From assembly GCA_028280405.1 (NCBI GenBank), contig JANQLW010000031.1, positions 62,001 through 126,000 of the forward strand: DNA of 64,000 nt, given 5' to 3'. Source of the stretch: Bacteroidales bacterium (GTDB lineage Bacteria > Bacteroidota > Bacteroidia > Bacteroidales > GCA-2711565). Position 1 is the first letter of the stretch. Each line of letters opens with the position of its first letter. Positions 35,978 through 44,172 of this stretch are shown piece by piece. The notes beneath the pieces are model-generated. The model was not told the origin of the DNA. It saw only the letters and a program-made list of their open reading frames with translations, and made no database searches. A program made the position numbers and the translations under genes.

Positions 35978-36458
35978 ATGATGCATTTAAAGTCACTTGA
36001 ATTACTAAATCGTCATAATCTAAAGCGAACCAATTCCCGGGAAGGTATTATTGAAGGAATAATGTCTGCAAATAACGCGCTATCAGAAAATGAGATTCAG
36101 GAAAGGCTTCAAGCCAACAATGTAGAAAGATCTGTTATCAATTTAAGTGATCTTTCCTTTCTTTCCAGGAAGAAGGAACACGCTCACACAATTTAGACAT
36201 TAAGCTTTATCATTCCGGGATACTTTGAAATGAAAAAGCTTTCTTTTTGGTTGGATGATTTTCTGTGTTGAAGGTATGCAACACAAACTTGCAATACAGT
36301 CGGTTGGCGACAACTTCTATATTTCACAGAGCAATGTATGGTGGAAAGATGAAAACAGTGAAAGCCGGATAGTTGCAATTGGTTCTAATCTCGATAAAAA
36401 CGAGATGCAAAAGAGCCTTTATTCATTAATTGTAAAAACAAATAAAACTGAAGCATGA
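35978..36458 (+). pseudogene. Broken fur-cobW hybrid
   Basis: The first about 45 codons match the N-terminus of the intact Fur protein encoded at 38368 (LNRHNLKRTNSREGIIEGIM, NALSENEIQERL). The match then stops, and the frame ends at 36196. From about 36231, in two different frames, the sequence resembles the C-terminal domain of CobW-family GTPases: EMKKLSFWLDDFLC, then VEGMQHKLAIQS, NVWWKDENSESRIVAIGSNL and DKNEMQKSLYSLI, ending at 36458. So a Fur start is joined to a CobW end, with everything between lost and at least two frameshifts. Its stop overlaps the merC start by four bases, a remnant of operon structure. Confidence 0.7.
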
Positions 36459-36862
36459 ATACAACTCTAATAAAAAAATCTTTTTCCTCTGATAACATAG
36501 GAATGGCAAGTTCCAGTCTATGTTTAGTTCATTGCATAATAACCCCATTTATATTTATTGCCCAGGCATGCACAGTGAGCTGTTGTGCTGACAGCCCGAC
36601 CTGGTGGCGAGCTATTGATTTCATCTTCCTCGTAATATCCTTCGCTGCCGTTTATTTTGCTGCAAAAAACACTTCAAAGAAGTGGGTGAAGGTAGCATTC
36701 TATGTTTTATTTACTTTTCTGAGTATATTCATTCTCAACGAACATGCCGGTAGTTTACATTTGCCAAGAATCTTGCTTTATGCACCTGCATTTTTGTTGT
36801 TTGCGTTGCATTTGTACAACAAAAAGTATTGCCAATGTAAGGATGAATGTTGCACTGTCTAA
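36455..36862 (+). CDS. MerC-domain membrane protein
   Basis: The 135-residue protein has four helices. Its first helix carries the MerC motif SSLCLVHCIITPF with C23 and C27, and further cysteines follow at SCCAD and in the C-terminal CQCKDECC tail. MerC proteins are heavy-metal membrane transporters. In Bacteroidota they usually occur with Fur-family regulators and CobW proteins, as here, which suggests zinc or another essential metal and not mercury. The start overlaps the end of the broken cobW remnant, and the intact cobW follows after 12 bases. Confidence 0.85.
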   Translation: MNTTLIKKSFSSDNIGMASSSLCLVHCIITPFIFIAQACTVSCCADSPTWWRAIDFIFLVISFAAVYFAAKNTSKKWVKVAFYVLFTFLSIFILNEHAGSLHLPRILLYAPAFLLFALHLYNKKYCQCKDECCTV

Positions 36863-36874
36863 TAATCAAATATT

Positions 36875-38074
36875 ATGAATAAAAAATTGCCTGTTACAGT
36901 TTTGAGTGGATTTTTAGGAGCAGGAAAAACCACCTTGCTCAATCACATTCTGCATAATAAAGATAATCTTCGTGCTGCGGTTATAGTGAATGACATGAGC
37001 GAAGTAAACATTGACGCCCAACTGGTTGAAAACGAAAATGTATTGTCTCGTACCGATGAGAAACTTGTTGAAATGAGTAATGGTTGTATTTGCTGTACCT
37101 TACGAGAAGATCTTGTGAAAGAAGTGGAAATACTTGCCAAACAAGACCGCTTCGACTATCTTTTTATAGAAAGTACCGGAGTCTCTGAACCAATACCGGT
37201 TGCACAAACATTCACCTATGCCTTTGAAGAATCAGGGATTGATCTTACCCAATGGGCAAATTTGGATACAATGGTAACTGTTGTTGATGCCCTCAATTTT
37301 GTGAATGATTTTGCCAGTTTGGATACCATAGCAAACAGAAATTTGAACGATGATAATTCTGAGGATGAACGTAGCATAGTAAACCTTTTGACCGATCAGA
37401 TTGAGTTTGCAAATGTAATTATCGTCAATAAAGCTGACCTGGTAAGTTCTTCAGAACTGACTCAGCTAAAAGCACTTTTACATAAGCTTAACCCAGGAGC
37501 AAAAATTATTGCCTCCACCTTTGCTAAGGTCGACTTGAAAGAAATTGTAAACACAGGACTTTTCGACTTTGAGGAAGCTTCCTCAGCAGCGGGCTGGATT
37601 AAAGAACTTGAAGGAGAGCATACCCCGGAAACAGAGGAGTATGGAATCTCTTCATTTGTTTTTAGAGACAAGCGCCCTTTTCATCCTGCTCGTTTTTGGA
37701 ATTATGTTAATGAGGCATGGGATGCTTCCATAATCCGCAGTAAAGGACTGTTTTGGATGGCCTCAAAACCTGATGTTGCCATTAACTGGAGCCAGGCAGG
37801 TGGTTCATTGAGAGCCGAGAGGGCTGGTGTGTGGTGGACTTCCCTTAGCAAGTCCGAACGTAACCAAAATCCTGTTTTTCAGCAAAACGAAGAGTACATT
37901 ATGAGCAAGTGGGACAAGCGATTTGGCGACAGGCAAAATGAAATTGTTATTATTGGTCAAGAGATGGATGAGCAGGCAATACTGGAGGAACTGGAATCAT
38001 GCTTGTGTACAGAAAAAGAGATTATCGGTATGGAGCAAAATAATCATGAGTTTATAGATGAATGGCCAGTTTAA
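36875..38074 (+). CDS. CobW-family GTP-binding metallochaperone
   Basis: The 399-residue protein has the P-loop GFLGAGKTT (residues 12-20), the metal-binding CxCC motif GCICC (C71, C73, C74) and NKAD as the guanine motif near residue 187. A CobW C-terminal domain is present ([39 protein letters not shown]). This belongs to the COG0523 group often induced under zinc limitation (ZigA/YciC type), where it is thought to deliver zinc to key enzymes. The neighbouring merC, fur and TonB receptor fit that role. Confidence 0.88.
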   Translation: MNKKLPVTVLSGFLGAGKTTLLNHILHNKDNLRAAVIVNDMSEVNIDAQLVENENVLSRTDEKLVEMSNGCICCTLREDLVKEVEILAKQDRFDYLFIESTGVSEPIPVAQTFTYAFEESGIDLTQWANLDTMVTVVDALNFVNDFASLDTIANRNLNDDNSEDERSIVNLLTDQIEFANVIIVNKADLVSSSELTQLKALLHKLNPGAKIIASTFAKVDLKEIVNTGLFDFEEASSAAGWIKELEGEHTPETEEYGISSFVFRDKRPFHPARFWNYVNEAWDASIIRSKGLFWMASKPDVAINWSQAGGSLRAERAGVWWTSLSKSERNQNPVFQQNEEYIMSKWDKRFGDRQNEIVIIGQEMDEQAILEELESCLCTEKEIIGMEQNNHEFIDEWPV

Positions 38075-38160
38075 AAAACGTAAAACAAAAATCAGCACCC
38101 TTATGTTCTGTGTAATTAAATCATTGGTAGGTTATTAGCTTGGCTTGCATACAACGATTC

Positions 38161-38263
38161 TATATATTCAAATTACCTATTATTTCTCCGTTAATTAGTA
38201 ATACGAATAATCCCAGAAATCATTCTGTTAAAAACTTCACACAGTCTGGAAAATATGCTCAAC
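38161..38263. repeat. Diverged dispersed repeat, copy 1
   Basis: TATATATTCAAATTACCTAT starts a stretch of about 100 bases that resembles 43575-43680 at many positions, both in non-coding DNA. The rest of the gap 38075-38367 shows nothing else. Confidence 0.45.
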
Positions 38264-38331
38264 CTTGAAGCGAAAGGACGGTACATTTTTGAATTATTTC
38301 TATCATAAGCTAAAATTTTCACCTTAATTTA

Positions 38332-38348
38332 TTGCAACAATGCTGCAA
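38332..38348. promoter_or_regulatory. Fur-family operator-like box before intact fur
   Basis: TTGCA-ACAATGC-TGCAA is a 17-bp palindromic site seven bases upstream of the -7 element of the fur gene. It has the same half-sites as the boxes at 35925 and 35953. Confidence 0.65.
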
Positions 38349-38354
38349 ATAATA

Positions 38355-38362
38355 TATATTTG
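38355..38362 (+). promoter_or_regulatory. -7 element TAtaTTTG for fur
   Basis: TATATTTG matches the consensus and ends five bases before the fur start codon, so the leader would be nearly absent. Confidence 0.5.
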
Positions 38363-38367
38363 CATTT

Positions 38368-38775
38368 ATGAAACCTATTGATATTTTAAATAAGCACGAC
38401 ATGAAACGCACAAGTTGTCGTGAGGGCATTATTGAAGTTGTAATGACAGCAAGCCAGGCACTTTCCGAAAATGAAATCAGAGAAAGACTTGCAGGAAATT
38501 ATGACCGTACTACTTTTTACCGTTCATTTAAAACATTGGAAGAACACAACATTATCCACAAAATTGTGGTAAATAACCAACTTGTAAAATATGCACTGAA
38601 TAATTCAGTAACACATAAAAACGAACATACCCACTTTTTTTGTAACAAATGTCAGTCTGTAAAGTGTATGGATGATGTTCCTGTACAAAAATATCAATTG
38701 CCCGATGGCTATTCTGATAATAAAACAGAAGTGCTAATAAAAGGTACATGTGCCAATTGTAAAACAGAGGAATAA
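38368..38775 (+). CDS. Fur-family transcriptional regulator (Zur-like)
   Basis: The 135-residue protein has an N-terminal winged helix (LSENEIRERL, DRTTFYRSFKTLEEHNIIHK). A C-terminal dimerisation domain follows, with the structural zinc cysteines C92/C95 (FFCNKCQ) and C128/C131 (GTCANC), and the histidines HKNEHTHF. This is the canonical Fur/Zur/PerR layout. The link to CobW and MerC favours zinc sensing, but the metal cannot be fixed from sequence. A palindromic box sits on its own promoter, so autoregulation is likely. Confidence 0.88.
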   Translation: MKPIDILNKHDMKRTSCREGIIEVVMTASQALSENEIRERLAGNYDRTTFYRSFKTLEEHNIIHKIVVNNQLVKYALNNSVTHKNEHTHFFCNKCQSVKCMDDVPVQKYQLPDGYSDNKTEVLIKGTCANCKTEE

Positions 38776-38850
38776 AGATGACAGGAATTAAACTATAAGC
38801 ATACCAATACAATTTACTAAAAACTGATTACTAATCTCAATTCTTTTAAT

Positions 38851-41268
38851 ATGGGCAAATTCGTCATACTTGTATTCGGCATGAGTATGTTATCAAACCT
38901 ATTGTTCGGACAAACAAATTGCACGATTAAAGGCCTGGTTGTTGACGAAAACAATGAGCCTTTAACAGGGGCAACTGTATTGCTGTCCCCCATTGAGAGG
39001 GCGACAATAACGGATGCTAAGGGTAATTTCAGTATAAAAAACATCCCGAAGGGTAAATATAAACTCCAAATATCCTTTATCGGGTATCATTCGTTAATTG
39101 ATTCTGTTAGAATGGATGGGGATAAAACATACAATGCCCGGCTCAGGTTAGCAGCACTTAGCTTGCAAGAGGTGGTCGTAAAGAATAATTATGTTGAATC
39201 ACGAAAAAAAGATGAATCGCTCGATATTGAAATTGTGAATGATAATTACCTGAAACAAAATCTTGGAGGAAGCCTTATGAATTCGCTTGAACGTTTGCCA
39301 GGGGTCAGTAACATTGATATTGGTTCAGGCCAGTCGAAACCGGTAATCCGGGGATTGGGATTTAACCGTATTGTAGTTGTTGAGAACAGCATTAAACATG
39401 AAGCCCAACAATGGGGAGCAGATCACGGGCTTGAGATTGACCAATATGCAGTTGATAATATTGAAATTATAAAAGGGCCGGCTTCGCTCATGTATGGTTC
39501 GGATGCCATTGGCGGGGTCATTGACCTGAAGAACAGAAAACTACCTGCTGAAAATTCCTTTGGAGGAGTAATTGACCTTTCGGGAAAAACAAACAATGAT
39601 TTCCTTGGAACATCTGTTTTGTTATATGGCAGAAAAAAATGGTTCTTTGTAAACTTTAGAGCAACTTTACTTGATTATGGCGATTATAAAGTCCCAACTG
39701 ATAGTGTCGATATTTATTCATACCGTGCAGCATTGCATAAAAATCGTTTGAGAAATACAGCAGGAAAAGAACAGAATTATCACCTGTCGTTTGGCATTAT
39801 AAAAAAACGGTTTCACACCAGGTTTTATGTCAGCAATACGAGTAGTAAAAACGGCTTTTTTGCTAATGCCCATGGCTTGGAACCCCGAAATGTAGATACT
39901 GATTTACATGATAGTTCAAACCGGGACATTCAATACCCTTATCAAAAGGTTGAACATTTTAAAATTATCAATATAAGCATATTTAGTTGGGATAAACTTA
40001 GAATGGAATCTAATATTGGCTTTCAAAGAAATTTCAGGCAGGAATGGAGCCAGTATGTCAATCATGGCTATATGCCTCCGATTTTTCCCGACACTTTGAG
40101 CTTTCTTCCTGACCTTGAACGGCAATTTGAAAAATACGTCGTATCAGCTAATTTAAAGTTTCTTTATCAGCTAAATGACCATGTTCAAGTCAATGTAGGA
40201 GTAAATGGCGAATATCAAGATAACCGCATTGATGGTCGTGGTTTTATTATACCTGCTTTTAATCAAAAAAACATAGGTGGATACGCTTTAGGTAAATATT
40301 CATTGCCCCAGAATCAAATGATCCAGTTTGGGGTTCGTTACGATTATGGAGTAATAAATGCAAGCGAATATTTCGATTGGTTCCCTTCTCCGGTTTTTGA
40401 AAATGGAAATACAAGCATGCAGTATTTGATGAGAGCAGAGAATATTAAGCAGGATTTTTCAAATATTTCGTGGTCATTGGGGTACAATTACCATCCGGGA
40501 AAGTGGTCGTATAAAGCGAATTTGGGAAAAAGTTTCAGAATGCCAATTGCTAAAGAATTGGCTGCAAATGGTGTCAATTATCACCGTTTCAGTTATGAAG
40601 TTGGGAATCCGAATTTATCTCCCGAAATCTCATGGCAGCTTGATATGGGCATAGAATATTCAAGCCGGAACTTTGCCATCGGAATGACTCCGTTCGTAAA
40701 CTATTTCCCGAATTATATTTACCTGAATCCAAGTTCAGAACACGACAGGCTTTATGGCAATGGCAATCAGGTATATTATTATACAGAAAGCAGGGTGTTC
40801 AGGTATGGTTTGGAACTACATACTCATTACGAATTGTTTAAATCTCTGCAATTAGGTATTATGGGTGAATATGTGTATTCTGAACAACTCTCCGGCAAAA
40901 AGGAAGGTTATACGCTGCCTTTTTCTCCGCCTCCATCTGTCGTTTTTAATATTAAATACCAAAAGCAAAAAATCAAATTCCTTGAAAATGCTTATTTGTC
41001 GCTTGATTACAGGATTGTCGCCCCACAAAACAATATTGTTCCACCGGAAGAAACAACCAAAGGTTATCAGGTTATCAATGTTGCGTTTGGGGGTAATATC
41101 AAGCTAAAGAATCACAGCATAAATATTACTGCACAGGTTCAAAACCTTTTAAACACAAAGTATTTCAACCATACCAGTTATTATCGGTTGATCAACGTTC
41201 CTGAACCGGGAAGAAATTTAATTGTGAACATTTCGGTACCCTTTTCAGGAAATTTTAAACAAAAATAA
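38851..41268 (+). CDS. TonB-dependent receptor of the metal cluster
   Basis: The 805-residue protein has a signal peptide ending LLFGQ. A carboxypeptidase-like domain lies at residues about 25-110 and the plug at about 130-235: SLERLPGVSNIDIGSGQSKP, VIRGLGFNRIVVVENSIKHE and GPASLMYGSDAIGGVIDLKN. A 22-strand-type barrel follows, ending LIVNISVPFSG. The QQWGADHGLEID block between plug elements, with histidines, is also seen in metal-uptake receptors. Its place 75 bases after fur and before two histidine-rich lipoproteins suggests uptake of zinc or another metal across the outer membrane. Confidence 0.88.
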   Translation: MGKFVILVFGMSMLSNLLFGQTNCTIKGLVVDENNEPLTGATVLLSPIERATITDAKGNFSIKNIPKGKYKLQISFIGYHSLIDSVRMDGDKTYNARLRLAALSLQEVVVKNNYVESRKKDESLDIEIVNDNYLKQNLGGSLMNSLERLPGVSNIDIGSGQSKPVIRGLGFNRIVVVENSIKHEAQQWGADHGLEIDQYAVDNIEIIKGPASLMYGSDAIGGVIDLKNRKLPAENSFGGVIDLSGKTNNDFLGTSVLLYGRKKWFFVNFRATLLDYGDYKVPTDSVDIYSYRAALHKNRLRNTAGKEQNYHLSFGIIKKRFHTRFYVSNTSSKNGFFANAHGLEPRNVDTDLHDSSNRDIQYPYQKVEHFKIINISIFSWDKLRMESNIGFQRNFRQEWSQYVNHGYMPPIFPDTLSFLPDLERQFEKYVVSANLKFLYQLNDHVQVNVGVNGEYQDNRIDGRGFIIPAFNQKNIGGYALGKYSLPQNQMIQFGVRYDYGVINASEYFDWFPSPVFENGNTSMQYLMRAENIKQDFSNISWSLGYNYHPGKWSYKANLGKSFRMPIAKELAANGVNYHRFSYEVGNPNLSPEISWQLDMGIEYSSRNFAIGMTPFVNYFPNYIYLNPSSEHDRLYGNGNQVYYYTESRVFRYGLELHTHYELFKSLQLGIMGEYVYSEQLSGKKEGYTLPFSPPPSVVFNIKYQKQKIKFLENAYLSLDYRIVAPQNNIVPPEETTKGYQVINVAFGGNIKLKNHSINITAQVQNLLNTKYFNHTSYYRLINVPEPGRNLIVNISVPFSGNFKQK

Positions 41269-41318
41269 ATATGTATAACCTTTCTGCCGACAAGGCAGAT
41301 AATTTAAATTTTAAAATC

Positions 41319-41759
41319 ATGAACACAAAAAATCTATTAACACTAGTCATAATCACAACTTTGTTTTTTATTGCATGTGATAAAGAAGATGACATACCAT
41401 CAAAACCTGTAATAAGTATTCTTGAACTTGGTGATGGCGAGACCCATGGAAATGATCATACGGCAAAAATTGGTGAGGATCTTCACATGGAGGTTAATGT
41501 TGTAGCAGAAGGGAAAATTGATAAGATTCAGGTAAGGATTCATCCTGAAGGTGAACACCATAAAGATGGTGGCCATGAAGAATGGGAAATTGACACCACT
41601 TATACAAAGTTTTCTGGCTTGAAAAACACGCTCTTTCATGAACATCTTGAAATTAGCAATTTGGCAGAACCAGGTGAGTATCATTTTGACTTTATAGTTA
41701 CAGATATGGAAGGAAACCAGAGCAGTGCAGAAGCAGAACTGGAAATTATTAACGAATAA
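41319..41759 (+). CDS. DUF4625 lipoprotein, histidine-rich, first copy
   Basis: I start at ATG 41319 (MNTKNLLTLVIITTLFFIAC), giving a lipobox cysteine at residue 20; an earlier in-frame ATG at 41271 would add a non-hydrophobic leader. The mature part is one immunoglobulin-like DUF4625 domain with many histidines (GETHGNDHTAK, HPEGEHHKDGGHEEW). These suggest metal binding at the cell surface or periplasm. It follows the TonB receptor and is probably in the same transcript. Confidence 0.75.
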   Translation: MNTKNLLTLVIITTLFFIACDKEDDIPSKPVISILELGDGETHGNDHTAKIGEDLHMEVNVVAEGKIDKIQVRIHPEGEHHKDGGHEEWEIDTTYTKFSGLKNTLFHEHLEISNLAEPGEYHFDFIVTDMEGNQSSAEAELEIINE

Positions 41760-41767
41760 TGCTAACC

Positions 41768-41802
41768 AAAGCCTGACATGCTTTAGCTAGTCAGGCTTTT
41801 TA
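41768..41802 (+). terminator. Terminator between the two DUF4625 genes
   Basis: AAAGCCTGAC and GTCAGGCTTT form a perfect 10-bp stem followed by T. It may act as an attenuator, since the next gene starts 13 bases later without its own visible promoter. Confidence 0.75.
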
Positions 41803-41815
41803 ATATGTTTTTGAC

Positions 41816-42310
41816 ATGAAAATTAATGGCAGATATATCATTCCGTTTCTCTGTGTCCTAATACTTTTTAGTTCCTGTGGAAAGGATAAGGAAATTGATA
41901 CGGATAAACCTTTTATTGATATTAGTTTCCCAGAGGCTTTTCCAAAGAATTGCGATACCATATATTTTGGAGAATCACTTAACCTTAGAATATTGTTGAC
42001 AGATAATTCAGAACTTGGTACTTTCAGTATTGATATTCATCATAATTTTGATCATCATTCACACAGTACTGAAGTAACAGAATGCAACTCAGACCCTGTC
42101 AAAGACCCTGTAAATCCTTTCATATATATCAAGGATTTTGATATTCCCGCAGGATTAAAGGAACATGAAACCAATTTGTCAATAACGATCCCCTCTGGTG
42201 ATGGTAATGGGATATACGATGAAGGAGACTATCATTTCTTCATCAGTCTTACTGACAAAGAAGGATGGTCTGCACAAAAAGGATTGAGTATCAAAATGCT
42301 ACATCGCTAG
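41816..42310 (+). CDS. DUF4625 lipoprotein, histidine-rich, second copy
   Basis: The 164-residue lipoprotein has the lipobox LFSSC with the cysteine at about residue 21. A DUF4625-type domain follows, ending GDYHFFISLTDKEGWSAQKG. A cluster of histidines, DIHHNFDHHSHS, sits at the same place as the histidine stretch in the upstream paralogue. A probable pair of surface metal-binding lipoproteins would help load the TonB receptor; this is inference from context. Confidence 0.72.
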   Translation: MKINGRYIIPFLCVLILFSSCGKDKEIDTDKPFIDISFPEAFPKNCDTIYFGESLNLRILLTDNSELGTFSIDIHHNFDHHSHSTEVTECNSDPVKDPVNPFIYIKDFDIPAGLKEHETNLSITIPSGDGNGIYDEGDYHFFISLTDKEGWSAQKGLSIKMLHR

Positions 42311-42694
42311 AATCAAGAGGTGTATCGGCAAAAAAAGCATGTGTGTGGATGCGTAGGGCATGTTTTCGTAGTTATTCTTTTTTCATTGTATTTTAGTCAC
42401 TATTGTGCTTATATAATATTAGCATCAGAATATCAATCATCATAGGGAAACATAAATTCAACCAACTCTTCCATAAGTATTTTTGAGTTATTATAGGAAC
42501 CTCCGGCAGGGGATGAAATTCTCAAAGTGAGAACCTAGCGATATGGAAGTATTTTTCCCCATTTGATTTAATTTTAAATCAAAATTACCAAAACTTGGTA
42601 ACAAAGTCAAGTATTTCAGATTACTACACGATACAATCGTACAGCAGCTGGGTAAAATGGCAATGGCATAAGAGACATGTTGCTGTACACCGTT
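42311..42694. other. Gene-free stretch after the metal cluster
   Basis: No convincing coding frame or RNA was seen. The only structure noted is a short hairpin, TTCTCA / TGAGAA, near 42520. Confidence 0.5.
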
Positions 42695-42955
42695 TCAATT
42701 GTTTTTTAAATAATCAAGTAAATTTGGGGAATCTTGTCTGTTGTCCCAAAATGCGGTTATAATTATCTTCCCGATTTCTCTTTTATATATAATAGAATAA
42801 TGTCCTAATGAAATAGACCTGTGGTTCTTATAAGTAGTCTTTTTCCCAATGTCCGGGTATGACTTAAGTTGATTCATTCTTTCTTTAATGCTTTTGAGGA
42901 GTTTTTTTAACTCATCCTTGCAATCTCCATTGTACAAATCAGTATAAACTTTCAT
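42695..42955 (-). CDS. RelE/ParE-family toxin, possibly N-terminally truncated
   Basis: The 86-residue protein ends IIYKREIGKIIITAFWDNRQDSP, matching the C-terminal strand of RelE/ParE toxins in which ..FxDxRQ(N/D)P is conserved. RMNQLKSYPDIGKKT is the typical middle. Family members usually have 10-20 more residues at the N-terminus. No antitoxin gene is visible on either side. It may be a degenerate or orphan toxin, or a stand-alone housekeeping relative. Confidence 0.65.
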   Translation of the reverse strand: MKVYTDLYNGDCKDELKKLLKSIKERMNQLKSYPDIGKKTTYKNHRSISLGHYSIIYKREIGKIIITAFWDNRQDSPNLLDYLKNN

Positions 42956-42960
42956 ATACT

Positions 42961-42968
42961 CAAAGATA
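42961..42968 (-). promoter_or_regulatory. -7 element TAtcTTTG before the toxin gene
   Basis: On the minus strand TATCTTTG lies only five bases upstream of ATG 42955, so transcription would start at about the start codon and give a leaderless message. Confidence 0.4.
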
Positions 42969-43110
42969 CTATTATTATTCTAGCTCAAATCTAGTTATGA
43001 GTCTTTTTCAACATTGGCACTAGCGTTTTGATTTAGCTGTATATCAGATTTCTAGTCTGCCTAGCTATATTACTTCTGTTACTTAGTTATAATAGCAATA
43101 CGATTTAAGT

Positions 43111-43514
43111 TTACTTAAGCTTTGTTTTTATTTTACTTTTTTCAATATATATTTCATGAATAACCGGTTTAATTTTATTATAACTATAAAATACCAAAAC
43201 TACAACAACAATAAAAAAACTTATAATGTCAAACCGATTAAACCTTGAAATATTACATAATTCTGATACCACCAATAATTCCACCGGCTATACCTCCTAC
43301 AATAACTCCTGTTCCACCTCCTAACAAACCTAAAAGTCCTCCTATTACCGCTCCTCCAGCAGTATCATTACTACTTGATTCAGCATTGAGATTGTCAATT
43401 GTATAATATTCTCCTTTAACTGAAAACTCAAATCCAATTTTTTGGGCAAGGTGTTGTCGAGTTTCAGGAGAAATATCTAAAACCTCTTTTTCACCTCTGC
43501 TAATAAAGTCTCAT
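43111..43514 (-). pseudogene. Degraded small protein with glycine-zipper and membrane segments
   Basis: On the minus strand an open frame from 43510 to 43253 encodes GEKEVLDISPETRQHLAQKI and a glycine-zipper region GGAVIGGLLGLLGG plus GGIAGGIIGG. It has no start codon in frame; an ATG at 43514 is one base out of phase. Just after its stop, a second frame continues to 43111 with one membrane segment (DIISFFIVVVVLVFYS) and a basic tail. These could be two tiny genes, but the phasing suggests one decayed gene with two frameshifts. Glycine zippers often insert into membranes. No family was recognised. Confidence 0.45.
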
Positions 43515-43574
43515 TTCAAATTTTTTGACCGTATCTAAATTCTATAAACTATTAAAAAAACATGCCTAATGAAT

Positions 43575-43680
43575 GTATATATTCAACTACCTATTATTTC
43601 CTTATCTATTACCATTAGAACGAACACTTTCGCAAATTTTACTTAAAAAACTTCCGTAGTCCGGGGAGTATGTTCTCTCA
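43575..43680. repeat. Diverged dispersed repeat, copy 2
   Basis: It starts TATATATTCAACTACCTATT and can be aligned with 38161-38263, with many mismatches and a few gaps. Confidence 0.45.
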
Positions 43681-43710
43681 AATTTATACTGACAGTCATA
43701 AATGAATAAC

Positions 43711-43874
43711 CCATGTCATCCTGTCCAGATGCCTATCGGGATCAGGATCTCCATCCAGTTAGGCAAGTCGGTTATTAAACAGGTCATATCCAAAAGCTAT
43801 TGTAGAAGTAGCTATACCTATTAGCTGTAGAAATAACATCAAGGAGATCCTGAAACAAGTTCAGGATGACATGG
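43711..43874. repeat. Nested inverted repeat
   Basis: CCATGTCATCCTG (43711-43723) is the exact reverse complement of 43862-43874, and CAGGATCTCC (43743-43752) of 43843-43852. Together they form a long cruciform-capable element with a spacer of about 90 bases. Confidence 0.75.
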
Positions 43875-43924
43875 AGTATTCACTGGCTGTAGTGATTGGG
43901 ATGATTAAAGGCTTTTATTACTAT

Positions 43925-43997
43925 GGGATCGCGTCCCCTTTGGGGAAACGATCCCGGTCGACATTTCGATTCCGCTTCGCTTCACTCAATGACCGGG
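43925..43997. repeat. Dispersed hairpin repeat, copy C
   Basis: The core GGGATCGCGTCCCC / GGGGAAACGATCCC (43925-43955) is in inverted orientation relative to copies A and B. It is followed by GATTCCGCTTCGCTTC and ACTCAATGACCGGG. Confidence 0.8.
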
Positions 43998-44055
43998 TTC
44001 AATAAACTATTGCAAAAACTCGCAACCCGCAACCTGCAATCCGCAACTCGAAACA
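43998..44055. repeat. Tail module of the dispersed repeat, copy C
   Basis: TTCAATAAACTATTGCAAAA followed by CTCGCAACCCGCAACCTGCA is closely matched at 57202-57246. Confidence 0.65.
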
Positions 44056-44172
44056 ATTTTACACTCACCATTAAAAGTTAAGGCTGCCGGATTCAACATC
44101 CAACAGCCTAACACCTAACAGCATTTAGTCAAATAACTAGAACGCAAATGAATCAATTTAGTTATTAACTAA

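Larger units (their letters stand above)
43515..44172. other. Repeat cluster without genes
   Basis: The stretch holds a diverged repeat (43575-43680), a large inverted repeat (43711-43874), the hairpin repeat copy C with its CGCTTCGCTTC module (43925-43997), and a CTATTGCAAAAAC...GCAACCTGCAA repeat (43998-44055). No coding frame is seen. Confidence 0.7.

Noticed and set aside
41284-41300. Hairpin TCTGCC-GACAA-GGCAGA near the start of the first DUF4625 gene
   Set aside because: It is a short 6-bp stem without a T-run, probably too weak for termination; it only helps to favour the downstream start at 41319.
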